DNA from: Caryophanon tenue
GTDB taxonomy: Bacteria > Bacillota > Bacilli > Bacillales_A > Planococcaceae
Direction of reading: 5' to 3'
Assembly: GCF_001700315.1 (NCBI RefSeq)
Contig: NZ_MASJ01000007.1
Span: 51,831 to 115,830 of the forward strand
Length of the DNA: 64,000 nucleotides
Position numbers and translations under genes: made by a program. A model generated the notes under the pieces. That model ran no database searches. It saw nothing but the letters and a program-made list of their open reading frames with translations, and had not been told where the DNA came from. Of this stretch, positions 9,862 through 18,958 are shown piece by piece. Positions within the stretch are counted from its first letter, which is position 1. Each line of letters starts with the position of its first letter.

Positions 9862-9911
9862 CCGTACCCCTCCTTTTTTCTTTATTTTACCATGCTTTTT
9901 TATTTCCTTAT

Positions 9912-9956
9912 GAAAAAGAGCCATGTAAAAGGTTTCCCTTTCACGTGGCTCTTTTG
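9912..9956 (-). terminator. terminator of the GDSL hydrolase gene
   Basis: On the minus strand AGAGCCACGTGAAAGG pairs with CCTTTTACATGGCTCT with a single mismatch, and TTTTT follows. Confidence 0.85.
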
Positions 9957-9958
9957 CG

Positions 9959-10849
9959 TTAACGTGCGACCGCATATAAACGCTGCAATGCATAATAACC
10001 ATGTGGCATCGCGTAACGCTCTACCGTTGCTTGCTGCTGTGCAATCGGTTCACTTTGCTGTTCAACTCGCTCCGTTAATTGTGTAAGTACTTCCTCAAAC
10101 GTTAACGGATTCGGTTGGGGCAATTCTTCGCTACGTAACTCCGGTGCACCGTACGCGCGTAAAAAAGCATTCGCCATGACACGATAACCTTCAAAGTTTG
10201 GATGTACATCTGCAGCATTTGGTAAATACGTTACTGCCTGCTTATTAAAGCTTGTTGCGACATCAACAAATATTGCATCGTTTGCAGCCGCTACTTGCTG
10301 TAAAATCGCATTTAATATATCTTGTTGGCGCATTAACCCTTCCTTCTGTACATCATGCACATAAGGATACGGGAAATAATAGCCCATCACATATATTGTC
10401 GCTTGCGGTGCGCGCGTTGCAAGCTCATCCAAAATAAGCTGCATATTTTTCCGCACTTCATTTAACGCAAAGTCCGCAGCTAATTGGTCAAAGCGCACTT
10501 CACCCGTCGCGGCATCTGTTGACACAAGCCCGAGTAAATCATTTGCACCAGCTGAAATCGTAATAAGTGTCGCCTTTTGTAAATCTGGCTGTGCCAGTGG
10601 CTCTTGAACACGTTCAAGCACTTGCGCTGTTGTAAAACCAGAAAACGCTAATTGTTTCGTAAAATGTGTAAGCTGTCGTTGTGATGCAAGACGTTGTGCA
10701 ATGAAATCTGCGTAGCCTGCATCAATCATACGGTTTGGCGTTTGCCCTGCCGCTAAGGAGTCACCTAATGCAACATAGTATTGCTGTGCCGATGTTGCTG
10801 GCACCATACATAACCAGCATCCTAGTATCATAATGCACAATCGTCTCAT
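9959..10849 (-). CDS. secreted SGNH/GDSL-family lipase or esterase
   Basis: The 296-residue protein begins with a signal peptide (MRRLCIMILGCWLCMVPATSA, likely cut after Ala21). The mature part has block I ALGDSLAAG with nucleophile Ser31, block III ISAGANDLLG with oxyanion Asn103, and block V DVHPNFEGY with the Asp214/His216 pair. This is a complete SGNH catalytic set. The substrate is unknown; the family includes lipases, esterases and cell-wall deacetylases. The start is preceded by AAAGGGG. It lies 15 nt after the aminopeptidase gene and may be read with it. Confidence 0.88.
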   Translation of the reverse strand: MRRLCIMILGCWLCMVPATSAQQYYVALGDSLAAGQTPNRMIDAGYADFIAQRLASQRQLTHFTKQLAFSGFTTAQVLERVQEPLAQPDLQKATLITISAGANDLLGLVSTDAATGEVRFDQLAADFALNEVRKNMQLILDELATRAPQATIYVMGYYFPYPYVHDVQKEGLMRQQDILNAILQQVAAANDAIFVDVATSFNKQAVTYLPNAADVHPNFEGYRVMANAFLRAYGAPELRSEELPQPNPLTFEEVLTQLTERVEQQSEPIAQQQATVERYAMPHGYYALQRLYAVAR

Positions 10850-10864
10850 CTCATCACCCCTTTA

Positions 10865-12094
10865 TTAAAATGCCCACTCACCGCTACGGAAAATTGGTTC
10901 AACTGTGCCGTCGTAAAGCTCGCCATCAATATCCATTTCTCCTGAGCCAATCATAAAGTCTTCATGTGTAATCGATGTATTAATACCCTTTTCTTCCATT
11001 TGTGCTTCCGTTAAGTCACGACCACCCTCATAGTTCGTTGGGTAAGCGGCACCAATCGCTAAATGGTTTGATGCATTTTCATCGAATAATGTGTTGTAGT
11101 ATAAAATATTGGAAGATGAAATTGGTGATTTGTGTGGCACTAATGCAACCTCACCTAAATAGCTTGAGCCTTCATCGTTTTGAATTAATTGCTGTAATAA
11201 ATCGTTGCCGACTTTCGCTTCTGCTTTGACAATTTTACCGCCCTCAAACCATAGCGTAAAGCCATCAATAATATTCCCTTGGTACACAAGCGGCTTCGTG
11301 TTACTTACATAGCCGTCCACACCATATTTCGCCGGCATTGTGTATACTTCTTCCGTTGGCATATTAGCAATAAACGTTGTATCTTGCGGTGTTTTACTGC
11401 TACCTGAAGCCCATACATGCTTGTCTGGCAATTCAATTGTTAGCGCTGTACCTGGCGCTTTATAATGTAGCTTTTTAAAGCGCTTATCATTTAACTGCTG
11501 TGCACGACTTTCTAAGTTCGCCACATGCTCGCGCCATTTCGCAACGGCATCTCCTTCACCGATACGCACCGTATGGAAGATCGCTTCCCACATTGCGCCC
11601 ATTTGCTCGTCTTCTGGTAAATGCGCAAACACTTTTGCTGCCCATTTTTCAGATGGTACGGCAATAATTGACCAAGCAATTTGGTCTGTCATCACTGCTT
11701 TGCGATAATTAGCAAGCGCTTCGCCACCAACTTTTTGCTGTGTGGCAATACGCTCTACTGGAATGCCTGCTAATAAATCTGGGTCTTGTGCATCAATCCA
11801 CAGTAGTGCGCCCTCTTCTTCGATTAACTCATCACGCTGCGCCACAATCCATTTCGGATATTTCGCCATCTCTTCTTCGCTACCGCCTTCATAAAAAGCA
11901 CGTGCGATAAAATCATCTGTTAACTGAACATGTACGCGACCTGCGCCTGCTTTATACGCTGCATCCACGACTAAACGTGTAAATGGTAATGTCTCAACAG
12001 ACGTGTTAATTAATAAATATTGCCCTGGCTGAATGTTTACGCCTACCTTTACAGCAAGCTCAGCAAATGCCGCTAATTTTTCATTAAATGTCAT
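10865..12094 (-). CDS. M29-family metallo-aminopeptidase (AmpS/PepS type)
   Basis: The 409-residue cytoplasmic exopeptidase matches the thermophilic aminopeptidase family M29. Features include the N-terminal QPGQYLLINTSVE strand, the C-terminal metal site region GEVALVPHKSPI...LYYNTLFDENASNHLA, HEDFMIGS and the closing GELYDGTVEPIFRSGEW. Length is standard. Its start codon overlaps the stop of the upstream helicase by 4 nt (ATGA), so translation is probably coupled. The physiological substrate is not evident. Confidence 0.92.
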   Translation of the reverse strand: MTFNEKLAAFAELAVKVGVNIQPGQYLLINTSVETLPFTRLVVDAAYKAGAGRVHVQLTDDFIARAFYEGGSEEEMAKYPKWIVAQRDELIEEEGALLWIDAQDPDLLAGIPVERIATQQKVGGEALANYRKAVMTDQIAWSIIAVPSEKWAAKVFAHLPEDEQMGAMWEAIFHTVRIGEGDAVAKWREHVANLESRAQQLNDKRFKKLHYKAPGTALTIELPDKHVWASGSSKTPQDTTFIANMPTEEVYTMPAKYGVDGYVSNTKPLVYQGNIIDGFTLWFEGGKIVKAEAKVGNDLLQQLIQNDEGSSYLGEVALVPHKSPISSSNILYYNTLFDENASNHLAIGAAYPTNYEGGRDLTEAQMEEKGINTSITHEDFMIGSGEMDIDGELYDGTVEPIFRSGEWAF

Positions 12095-13302
12095 CCGCGT
12101 TTCCCACCTTTATTTGATTTTGGTGTATATTTTTTCACAGCCGGCTTCGCTGCTTTTGGCGCTGTATTTGTCGCTACTGTTTTTGAATTTCCTTCTACTA
12201 ACGCACCGTCATGCCAAATTTTTTGAATTGGCTTTTTCGGTAAATCACGCGTTAATTTTTTGAAGTCTTTTTCGTCACGGTATGATAAGAACGCAATTAC
12301 TTCCCCATCTGCACCAGCACGACCTGTACGTCCTGAACGGTGTAAATATTGCTCTACTGTGCGCGGTACATCTACATGAATTACATGTGTTAACCCATCA
12401 ATATCTAATCCACGTGCTGCGATATCTGTCGCGATTAAAATTTTCGCTTCGCCGTTACGGAATGCTTGTAATGTTTTTTGGCGCTCTTCTTTTTTCATTT
12501 CAGAATGTAACGTCACAACTTTTGCGTCACGGAACTTTAATTTATTTTCTTTCATAATAACTTGGTCAATATTGTTCACAAACGCTAATGCATGTAAGCC
12601 TTCTTGATACGATAAACGACGTAATAAATCCGTTTTATCACGCTCATCGACTTTCACAAATGAATGCGTCACTTTGCCTGAAGCTGGCATATCTTCTGGA
12701 CGAACAATAATACGCTTCGGCTCGAACATTAAACGCTCTGCTACTAATTCAATTTCCTCTGTTACCGTTGCTGATACGATAACAACTTGACGACCAAACG
12801 CTGCACCATCAATAAATGATTTTACAACAACGCGATATTCGCGGCTTAATAATTGGTCGCACTCATCTAATACAACTGTTTCAACTTCTTTTAACTTCAG
12901 TTTACCAGCACGTGCTAGCTCGTTTAAGCGACCTGGTGTCCCGACAACAATCGTTGGCTTTTTCTTTAACTTTTCGATTTGGCGCGCTGAGTTTGCGCCA
13001 CCAATTAGTTGCTGTACCGTAATATCGGTACCCTCTGTCCATTCACGAATAACGTTAACAATTTGCATTGCTAGCTCTTGTGATGGTGCAACGATTAATG
13101 CTTGCGTTTGTTTTTTCTTGCCGTCTACCTTGTTTAAAATCGGTAAAACGAACGCTAATGTTTTCCCTGAGCCTGTTGGCGATTGCGCAACGATATCTGC
13201 TCCATCTAACATAGCAGGAATCATTTCTTCTTGGATTTTCATTGGCTCGTTAAACGTCCATTTTGCTTGTAAGTTTTCATTTAATAATTGTACTACTGAC
13301 AT
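12091..13302 (-). CDS. DEAD-box RNA helicase, YfmL-like
   Basis: The 403-residue protein has a Q-motif-like start, motif I SPTGSGKT (41-48), motif Ia VAPSQELA, TPGRL, motif II DECD (146-149) in place of DEAD, motif III SAT (177-179) and motif VI HRSGRTGRAG. A basic, alanine-rich tail ends KSNKGGKRG. The closest family known to me is B. subtilis YfmL, linked to large-subunit ribosome assembly; that assignment is inference. It is the first gene of an overlapping pair with the M29 aminopeptidase. Confidence 0.88.
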   Translation of the reverse strand: MSVVQLLNENLQAKWTFNEPMKIQEEMIPAMLDGADIVAQSPTGSGKTLAFVLPILNKVDGKKKQTQALIVAPSQELAMQIVNVIREWTEGTDITVQQLIGGANSARQIEKLKKKPTIVVGTPGRLNELARAGKLKLKEVETVVLDECDQLLSREYRVVVKSFIDGAAFGRQVVIVSATVTEEIELVAERLMFEPKRIIVRPEDMPASGKVTHSFVKVDERDKTDLLRRLSYQEGLHALAFVNNIDQVIMKENKLKFRDAKVVTLHSEMKKEERQKTLQAFRNGEAKILIATDIAARGLDIDGLTHVIHVDVPRTVEQYLHRSGRTGRAGADGEVIAFLSYRDEKDFKKLTRDLPKKPIQKIWHDGALVEGNSKTVATNTAPKAAKPAVKKYTPKSNKGGKRG

Positions 13303-13363
13303 TGTGTTCCACCTTCTATTCTAGCCAATTTATTTGGCGATTGTTTCTGAATCTGAAAAAAAG

Positions 13364-13389
13364 GAGGCTCATATAAATATGACCTCCTC
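13364..13389 (-). terminator. terminator of the lipoprotein gene
   Basis: On the minus strand AGGAGG and CCTCCT flank a partly self-complementary CATATTTATATG and are followed by seven T. Confidence 0.8.
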
Positions 13390-13430
13390 ATCCATCATTT
13401 TATCAACTTGTAGTATAGCATGTTTTGACT

Positions 13431-14351
13431 TTATTTTCGAATGACAACTGCTTGTGCACCACTTGCTTGAAACATTTCTAAAAAACGATTCGTGTCGTAT
13501 TTTTTAATACCTTCACGCGACTGTAGCACTTGTATTTTCCCTGCGTTTTCTCCGATAATTACAACCGTTTCTAAGTTTGTTATCGGCGTATATGTTTCTT
13601 CTGTATTTCGTATTTGCCATGGTTTCCCTTGCTGTACATCGGCGACATCTTTTGTTACCCATGCAATAATCGGCACACCACTACGAATAATCGTCATAAT
13701 TTCCTCATTCGGCAGATTTGATGCATTGTAAACAGAAAAAGCCGCTTCATATTTCTTCAACAGTTGAACAGCTGTAGCCGCTACTGGTTGCGCCAATACG
13801 TAACCGTTTTCTGTATACGCATCTCCGGCAAATTGTTCGTTTGGATGTGGTCCTTGCACATGCCCATCTACCACCGTAAAGTCCGTACGCGGCATCGCTT
13901 CATAAATTTCTTTCATCGTCGCCGGCACATCATAATAACGCAATACTGATGTTAGTGACACAATCGCACTGCCTGACTTCATACTGTCTGGTGCAATCAT
14001 TGCTGGTACGGCTAAACCTTGTGTATTGTAAGCATAGTGTGTTTCAAACACAATATACGTCATCTCTTTTGTATACGTAAAACGCTGTGGATGTGACAAT
14101 ACCGCTTCATGTAACGAGGCATTACTAATCATATACGGATGATTATGCTTTAAATCAGTAAACGTCACGCGTCCTTCTTCATCAGCGCGCTTCGTTTCGA
14201 TTACTTCTTCTGTTTCGCCGTCTAGTAACGCGATGTCAACATCTTCGACTACTGCACCACTACTAAATTCTACGCTCAACACTTCTAGTTGTCGCTCTGC
14301 GCAACCACTTACTATTAAAGAAAGCAGCACGACAAACAGAACTTTTTTCAT
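13431..14351 (-). CDS. lipoprotein with a C39-like peptidase domain lacking catalytic residues
   Basis: The 306-residue protein has a lipoprotein signal (VSGC, Cys17) and an N-terminal beta domain that looks like a carboxypeptidase-regulatory fold (VEDVDIALLDGETEEV...GRVTFTDL). Residues about 105-306 resemble the YvpB-like C39_2 cysteine peptidase family: SGSAIVSLTSVLRYY, SGVPIIAWVT, TVVIIG and a final SGAQAVVIRK. The family has Cys in the GCEVTSLT block and His before VVxxG; here Ser128 and Thr262 stand there. It is probably a non-catalytic cell-surface protein. It stands alone with its own terminator. Confidence 0.75.
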   Translation of the reverse strand: MKKVLFVVLLSLIVSGCAERQLEVLSVEFSSGAVVEDVDIALLDGETEEVIETKRADEEGRVTFTDLKHNHPYMISNASLHEAVLSHPQRFTYTKEMTYIVFETHYAYNTQGLAVPAMIAPDSMKSGSAIVSLTSVLRYYDVPATMKEIYEAMPRTDFTVVDGHVQGPHPNEQFAGDAYTENGYVLAQPVAATAVQLLKKYEAAFSVYNASNLPNEEIMTIIRSGVPIIAWVTKDVADVQQGKPWQIRNTEETYTPITNLETVVIIGENAGKIQVLQSREGIKKYDTNRFLEMFQASGAQAVVIRK

Positions 14352-14449
14352 ACTGCGTCTCCCCTATACAATCATTTGCTCTTATTATACGCTAGTTTAT
14401 TGCGCGACCATACATGCTGATGGCTTTAATCTGTCCATATCCCTTTACA

Positions 14450-14490
14450 AAAAACAACATCTACTCAGACCAATGTCGTGAATAGATGCC
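14450..14490 (-). terminator. terminator of the acyl-CoA dehydrogenase gene
   Basis: CATCTATTCA and TGAGTAGATG pair on the minus strand around an 11-nt loop, followed by TTGTTTTTT. Confidence 0.75.
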
Positions 14491-14496
14491 GTTTTT

Positions 14497-15636
14497 TTAC
14501 GATATTAATAATTGTTTGGCGATAATGGTCTTCATCACTTCATTAGAGCCTGCATAAATCGCCGCAACCGGGATATCTCTAAAGCGACGCGCAATTTCAT
14601 ACTCTTCCATATAACCGTATCCACCATGAAGTTGCATACATTGACTAGATACGCGTTTAGCTAGTTCACTAATCCACCATTTTGCCATCGACACTTCCTT
14701 CACAATATCTTCACCTGCTACATGTCGCGCTGTTAATGAATCAACATACGTGCGCCCTAAATCTATTTCCGTTGCCATTTCTGCTAGCTTAAATTGTGTG
14801 TTTTGGAAATCGCTAATCATTTTGCCGAATGCTTGGCGCGTTTTGACATAGTCAATCGTTAATTCTAAGCAGCGCTCTGCTTCAATCTGCGTTTCAACAG
14901 CTACGACTAAACGTTCTTGCTGTAGCTTTTCCATTAAGTAATAAAAACCTTTGCCTTCTTCGCCTAATAAATTTTCAGCGGGTACTTGTGCATCTTCAAA
15001 AATAAGCTCGCCTGTATCTGAGCAATGCATTCCGACCTTCTCCAGTTTTTTCCCACGCTTAAAGCCAGGCGTTCCCGTATCGACAAGTAACAAGCTAATC
15101 CCTTTATATGCAGGTGTCACTTGCGTATCCGTTTTACATACCACAATAACGTAATCTGCCTCTATACCATTTGTAATAAATGTTTTTTCACCATTTAAAA
15201 TATACATATCGCCTTCCCGACGTGCGGTTGTACGAATGCCAGCCAAATCCGACCCTGCGCCTGGCTCTGTCATCGCAATCGCTGAAATCCACTCACCACT
15301 TACACTTTTCGGTAAGTACTTTTCCTTTTGTGCCTCGTTTCCGTACGCTGAAATATACGGTGTGACAATATCTGAATGAAGCGCAATGCCTGCTGCTACA
15401 CCTGCGCCGACACGCTCTAATTCCTCTGCAAGAATACGGGAATATGTAAAGTCGAGTGCTAAACCACCGTATGCTTCCTCTACCATCGGACATAAAAATC
15501 CATTTTCTCCAAGCTTGCGCCAAAATGAGCGCGGTACTAAACGCTGCTCTTCCCACACATCAAAATGTGGATACGCCTCTTGCTCTAACATTTTCCGTAA
15601 TGCATTGCGAAACATTTTATGCTCCTCTGTCCACAT
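14497..15636 (-). CDS. acyl-CoA dehydrogenase (long-chain type)
   Basis: FAD enzyme of beta-oxidation that forms trans-2-enoyl-CoA. The 379 residues contain AMTEPGAGSDLA (122-132), the FAD-binding FITNG, RQAFGK (267-272) and QLHGGYGYMEEY. The usual short-chain catalytic Glu position (YEGT) reads YAGS here. Aligning IEAERCLELTIDYV with long-chain and isovaleryl enzymes puts a Glu (254) at their catalytic position, so the enzyme should be active and of that class. No other fatty-acid genes are adjacent. The start follows AAGGGG. Confidence 0.92.
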   Translation of the reverse strand: MWTEEHKMFRNALRKMLEQEAYPHFDVWEEQRLVPRSFWRKLGENGFLCPMVEEAYGGLALDFTYSRILAEELERVGAGVAAGIALHSDIVTPYISAYGNEAQKEKYLPKSVSGEWISAIAMTEPGAGSDLAGIRTTARREGDMYILNGEKTFITNGIEADYVIVVCKTDTQVTPAYKGISLLLVDTGTPGFKRGKKLEKVGMHCSDTGELIFEDAQVPAENLLGEEGKGFYYLMEKLQQERLVVAVETQIEAERCLELTIDYVKTRQAFGKMISDFQNTQFKLAEMATEIDLGRTYVDSLTARHVAGEDIVKEVSMAKWWISELAKRVSSQCMQLHGGYGYMEEYEIARRFRDIPVAAIYAGSNEVMKTIIAKQLLIS

Positions 15637-15741
15637 TGTGTAACACCCCTTTAATATTTATTGTTTATACTATTCGGCGAAAACAAAAATATTCCTTCTT
15701 AAAGAACAAAAAACACGCATTTTCAAGCATTTTATTTTCTA

Positions 15742-15771
15742 TTTACGCATTTCCTAATGAGATGGTATGAT
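15742..15771 (+). promoter_or_regulatory. probable sigma-A promoter of the phosphoesterase gene
   Basis: TTTACG (15742-15747), an 18-nt spacer and TATGAT (15766-15771) with TGG directly before it as an extended -10. The start codon lies 38 nt downstream. Confidence 0.5.
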
Positions 15772-15808
15772 GTCATTACATTATTTCTCTATAAAGAAGG
15801 TACTCACT

Positions 15809-16390
15809 ATGCAACTAGCCATTATTAGCGATCTTCACTCGAATACAAAAGCATTAAAAGCTGTATTAAAACATATCGAAGACGTTGCACCACAAGCACC
15901 GATTATTTGCTTAGGCGACTTATTTGAATGTACTGTTAGTAAAAAGAAGGCACAGCACTTACGAAATATGTCGCTAGAACATGCAGCGATTACATCAGAA
16001 AAATTCCAAAAGCTATTGCGCTTCTTAACCATTCGCGGCAACCAAGAAGAGCGTATTGCGAAAGTAACGGGGCTCGAAAAGTTTGAGCACTATCCCGAAA
16101 CCATTACAATAGATGACCTTCTATTTATTCACGGTCATCAATTCGAATGGAGTGTCGACTGGACACCAACATTTCCAAATTATCCACAAAGAATTATCTT
16201 TTTCGGTCATTCGCACCAAGCTGCCTATTATGTGGATAACTTACGCATCCTTGCGAAACCGAATGCTGTGTTATACACAGAACATGTCACACAATCGTTT
16301 ATTAACGTCGGTTCAGTTGTCGACCATCTTGAATGGGCACTATACGATACCGTCGCCAAAACGGTGACATTTAAAAAAGTAGGCTATTAA
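15809..16390 (+). CDS. calcineurin-like metallophosphoesterase
   Basis: The 193-residue cytosolic protein has the fold's metal motifs in order: IISDLHSN, CLGDLFE, IRGNQEER, IHGHQFEW and FGHSHQA. The usual GNH motif reads GNQ, so the catalytic His is replaced, which may alter activity. Upstream in-frame codons exist from 15767, but GAAGG before ATG 15809 and the domain start support this choice. It is a single gene facing DUF2252. The substrate is unknown. Confidence 0.85.
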   Translation: MQLAIISDLHSNTKALKAVLKHIEDVAPQAPIICLGDLFECTVSKKKAQHLRNMSLEHAAITSEKFQKLLRFLTIRGNQEERIAKVTGLEKFEHYPETITIDDLLFIHGHQFEWSVDWTPTFPNYPQRIIFFGHSHQAAYYVDNLRILAKPNAVLYTEHVTQSFINVGSVVDHLEWALYDTVAKTVTFKKVGY

Positions 16391-16436
16391 AAAAAGAGTT
16401 TGACTAAGCGTCTGCTTAGCCAAGCTCTTTTATCGT
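16391..16436. terminator. bidirectional intrinsic terminator
   Basis: AGAGTTTGACTAAGC and GCTTAGCCAAGCTCT pair with one mismatch around GTCT. T runs lie on both sides. It ends the phosphoesterase gene, overlaps the DUF2252 stop codon, and serves both. Confidence 0.85.
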
Positions 16437-17752
16437 CGCGCAACAAATTGTTGAAACAACTCGTAATCCTTCTTTACACGCTCTTTGTAACTCAAAGCGT
16501 GGACTGTTATGTAATGACTAAACGAGGCGACATCACGAATCGCTCGCAAAATTTCCTCTTCACTGCGGTATTCAACAACTTGCTGTAAAGCGACCGCTGC
16601 ACGACTATGACACTTCGCTGTAATCTTCCCCATAATCGTTAATGTTTTTTCATAGTCAGTCGCGTCCTTATAATTTTTTGGTTTAACCTTCTTTTTATAT
16701 GGGGAACGCTCACGAATATAAAATTCTCGTTCATTCATCGTGACATAACCTAAGTAAGGATCCTCTAAATGATGCATAATTTTCTGTGTGCGAATAACGC
16801 GGTGTCCTTGATGTGCATAGCGTGCCCAAAAGGCGTCACGGTACGGTAAAAAGTATGCCGGAATCGCCGCACGCACTTCTTTAATTTCTAGTACTAAGTC
16901 TTCACGTCCACTCGCATCTCGCTCACCTTCTACAAGCGCGTAATAACGATCTAAACCAATTGATGCTGTGCCCGTGCCGTGCTTACGTGCCAAACTTTGA
17001 ATGTGATGAATTTGAATGGCTGCGCGACTTTCATCACTTAACTGTACACGGTATTCACTAATTGCTTGTTGAATCGCACTACGTTCCTCCGGTGATACTT
17101 GTTCCACCTCGTCAGACCATACAAAATTACGGTGACCGTGCTCATCGACAAATGTAATATCTGCTAATAAATGATGTTCTTTCCGCTTCTCTAGCTTCTT
17201 TAGCACCTTTTTAATCGGGCCAGTTGTATTATCTTTTGTAAAGCGCAGTGCCATTGGGTCTTCTTTATTCGCGACAAATCGTTGAAGTTGCTTCACATAT
17301 GCATGAATAAATGTATCGATAAAATGTGATTGTTGTTCGACCCGATATCCTTCCGTTTCTGTATATAAGGCGATGCTCACACTCATACGGATGATATCGT
17401 ATAAATACGAACCGATATACCCTTCATCAAAATCATTGATATCGTAGACAAGCTCCCCCGCTTCATTTTGAAACGCGCCGAAATTGTCCATATGTAAATC
17501 ACCTTGAATCCAAGCTGGATATTCGTCAGGCGTGTGGTATAACGAAGGTATCGTCGCATGGTCGGCGTAAAATAAATACGCACTGCCTCGGAAAAAACGA
17601 AACGGACTCTCTAGCATTTTCGTATATTTTTCGTCCCGGCCCTCCGGCGATAAATTTAAAATAGCCTCATCAAACTCATGAAAAACATGTTCAAGAAATG
17701 TTGCGCGTAATTGTTCCTTTGTTTGTTGAATACGTTGTTGTGTCGGTTGCAT
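16430..17752 (-). CDS. DUF2252 family protein
   Basis: A 440-residue cytosolic protein. The family signatures are SPFRFFRGSAYLFY (49-62), IQGDLHMDNFG (about 82-92) and VYDINDFDEGYIGSY. GDLHxxNFG followed by NDFD resembles the catalytic and metal loops of aminoglycoside-phosphotransferase-like kinases, so a kinase-like fold is likely, but no substrate is known for the family. The start follows AAAGGATGGG. The gene is transcribed after the CWC gene's terminator and is probably independent. Confidence 0.85.
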   Translation of the reverse strand: MQPTQQRIQQTKEQLRATFLEHVFHEFDEAILNLSPEGRDEKYTKMLESPFRFFRGSAYLFYADHATIPSLYHTPDEYPAWIQGDLHMDNFGAFQNEAGELVYDINDFDEGYIGSYLYDIIRMSVSIALYTETEGYRVEQQSHFIDTFIHAYVKQLQRFVANKEDPMALRFTKDNTTGPIKKVLKKLEKRKEHHLLADITFVDEHGHRNFVWSDEVEQVSPEERSAIQQAISEYRVQLSDESRAAIQIHHIQSLARKHGTGTASIGLDRYYALVEGERDASGREDLVLEIKEVRAAIPAYFLPYRDAFWARYAHQGHRVIRTQKIMHHLEDPYLGYVTMNEREFYIRERSPYKKKVKPKNYKDATDYEKTLTIMGKITAKCHSRAAVALQQVVEYRSEEEILRAIRDVASFSHYITVHALSYKERVKKDYELFQQFVARR

Positions 17753-17783
17753 CGTTCACCCATCCTTTCTATAACGGTACTAA

Positions 17784-17814
17784 AAAAGAGTTACCTAGTC
17801 ATTCGGTAACTCCT
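17784..17814 (-). terminator. terminator of the radical SAM/CWC pair
   Basis: GAGTTACC and GGTAACTC pair on the minus strand around the CWC stop codon, followed by TTTTTT. Confidence 0.85.
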
Positions 17815-17992
17815 TTAACAGTTCGCTATACTTCGTCAAACATCCTTCACAAATACATGCTTTATTTTTCGCATCTTCAGGGATTTGCGCTAGTACCCAC
17901 TCATGAAATGTCTTCGTCATGCACCAGCAATTGGCGACATTTGGTGTATTCGCTAAGCATTGGTTGTCGGCGTCACAAAGCGGGCAGTTCAC
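17795..17992 (-). CDS. cysteine-rich CWC family protein
   Basis: The 65-residue protein holds a CPLCDADNQC cluster, a CWC triplet (about residues 22-24) and a C-terminal CICEGC cluster, matching the small cysteine-rich CWC family. The spacing suggests metal binding; no function is established. An in-frame start 14 codons upstream exists, but the GTG at 17990-17992, overlapping the TAG of the radical SAM gene by one base, starts exactly at the first cysteine motif, and I prefer it. The overlap implies coupled translation with the radical SAM protein. Confidence 0.8.
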   Translation of the reverse strand: MNCPLCDADNQCLANTPNVANCWCMTKTFHEWVLAQIPEDAKNKACICEGCLTKYSELLKELPND

Positions 17993-18879
17993 TACCAGTC
18001 CATCTCCATACCAAACTTTTGACGATAGCCACATTTACGGCAAAGCTCTTCAACTGCTTCACGACGAGAGAAACCTTCTACTAAGTTATTTGCGCGTTCA
18101 CCGTCTACAATATCCCCAAATTTTTGGTCGTGAATATTTCCTAAATTAATCACGCCTTCTCCATCTAAACAACAAGGAACAACTGTGCCATCTACTAAAA
18201 TAGCCGCGTGACTACGCAATGCATGACAGAAGCCTTTGCCTTTATCTTCTGGTGCAAGGAGACTCGGCCAGCGGAATTCATGATCTTGGTTTAAATAAAC
18301 ATTCTTGCCAATCTTCACGCCTTTGCCTGGCTCTACACGCTCTTCAATGCGGAAATCTAAATTGTATTCGTTCTCCAAAATTTCTAACGTTTCACGATTT
18401 TTACGGCGGTCCACATCGGTTTGCTCATCACGCTGTAAATTCCATAAGCGATAACTAATAATCGTGTTGTACTCGCGTGAATCACGCACAAATTCTAAAA
18501 TATCTTCCAAATATTTTTCACGATTTTCTGAGCCCTCATGCCCATCAAAGCTATGCAGTGAAAAGTTTACTTGGCGCAGCGCTGGCTTACCAAGTAATTT
18601 ATGACGATTTTTTTTAATCAGTGTGCCGTTCGTTGTAATATTTACTTTAAACCCACGTGCATGTGCCGCGTCTAATAACTGGTCAATTCGGTTATGCAGA
18701 AGTGGCTCTCCTTTTACATGCAAATAAATATATTTCGTATGACCGACAAGCTGGTCTAACGTTTTTTCAAACTGCTCTAGCTTAATCATTCCTTTTGTAC
18801 GTAATGTCGGCGGGCAAAAGCTACAGGCTAAATTACACACACTCGTAATTTCAATATATACTTTTTTAAATGTTTTCAA
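17992..18879 (-). CDS. radical SAM/SPASM protein
   Basis: The 295-residue protein begins with the radical SAM motif CNLACSFC (CX3CX2C, Cys15, Cys19, Cys22), then GEPLLH and TTNGTL, which belong to the SAM-binding barrel. The C-terminal part has a second cysteine set: FCHALRSH, VVPCCLDGEG and ELCRKCGY, a SPASM-type auxiliary Fe-S cluster domain. Such enzymes modify peptides or other macromolecules. No precursor peptide is evident nearby; the overlapping CWC protein is the only candidate partner. The start codon is TTG with a weak ribosome site, so the start is less certain. Confidence 0.88.
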   Translation of the reverse strand: MKTFKKVYIEITSVCNLACSFCPPTLRTKGMIKLEQFEKTLDQLVGHTKYIYLHVKGEPLLHNRIDQLLDAAHARGFKVNITTNGTLIKKNRHKLLGKPALRQVNFSLHSFDGHEGSENREKYLEDILEFVRDSREYNTIISYRLWNLQRDEQTDVDRRKNRETLEILENEYNLDFRIEERVEPGKGVKIGKNVYLNQDHEFRWPSLLAPEDKGKGFCHALRSHAAILVDGTVVPCCLDGEGVINLGNIHDQKFGDIVDGERANNLVEGFSRREAVEELCRKCGYRQKFGMEMDW

Positions 18880-18958
18880 ATGTATTCACCATTCCTAATT
18901 TGTTCATAAAGAGTATTGTAACAAACTTTTCATCAAAACGTACAATACTACGTATGAT

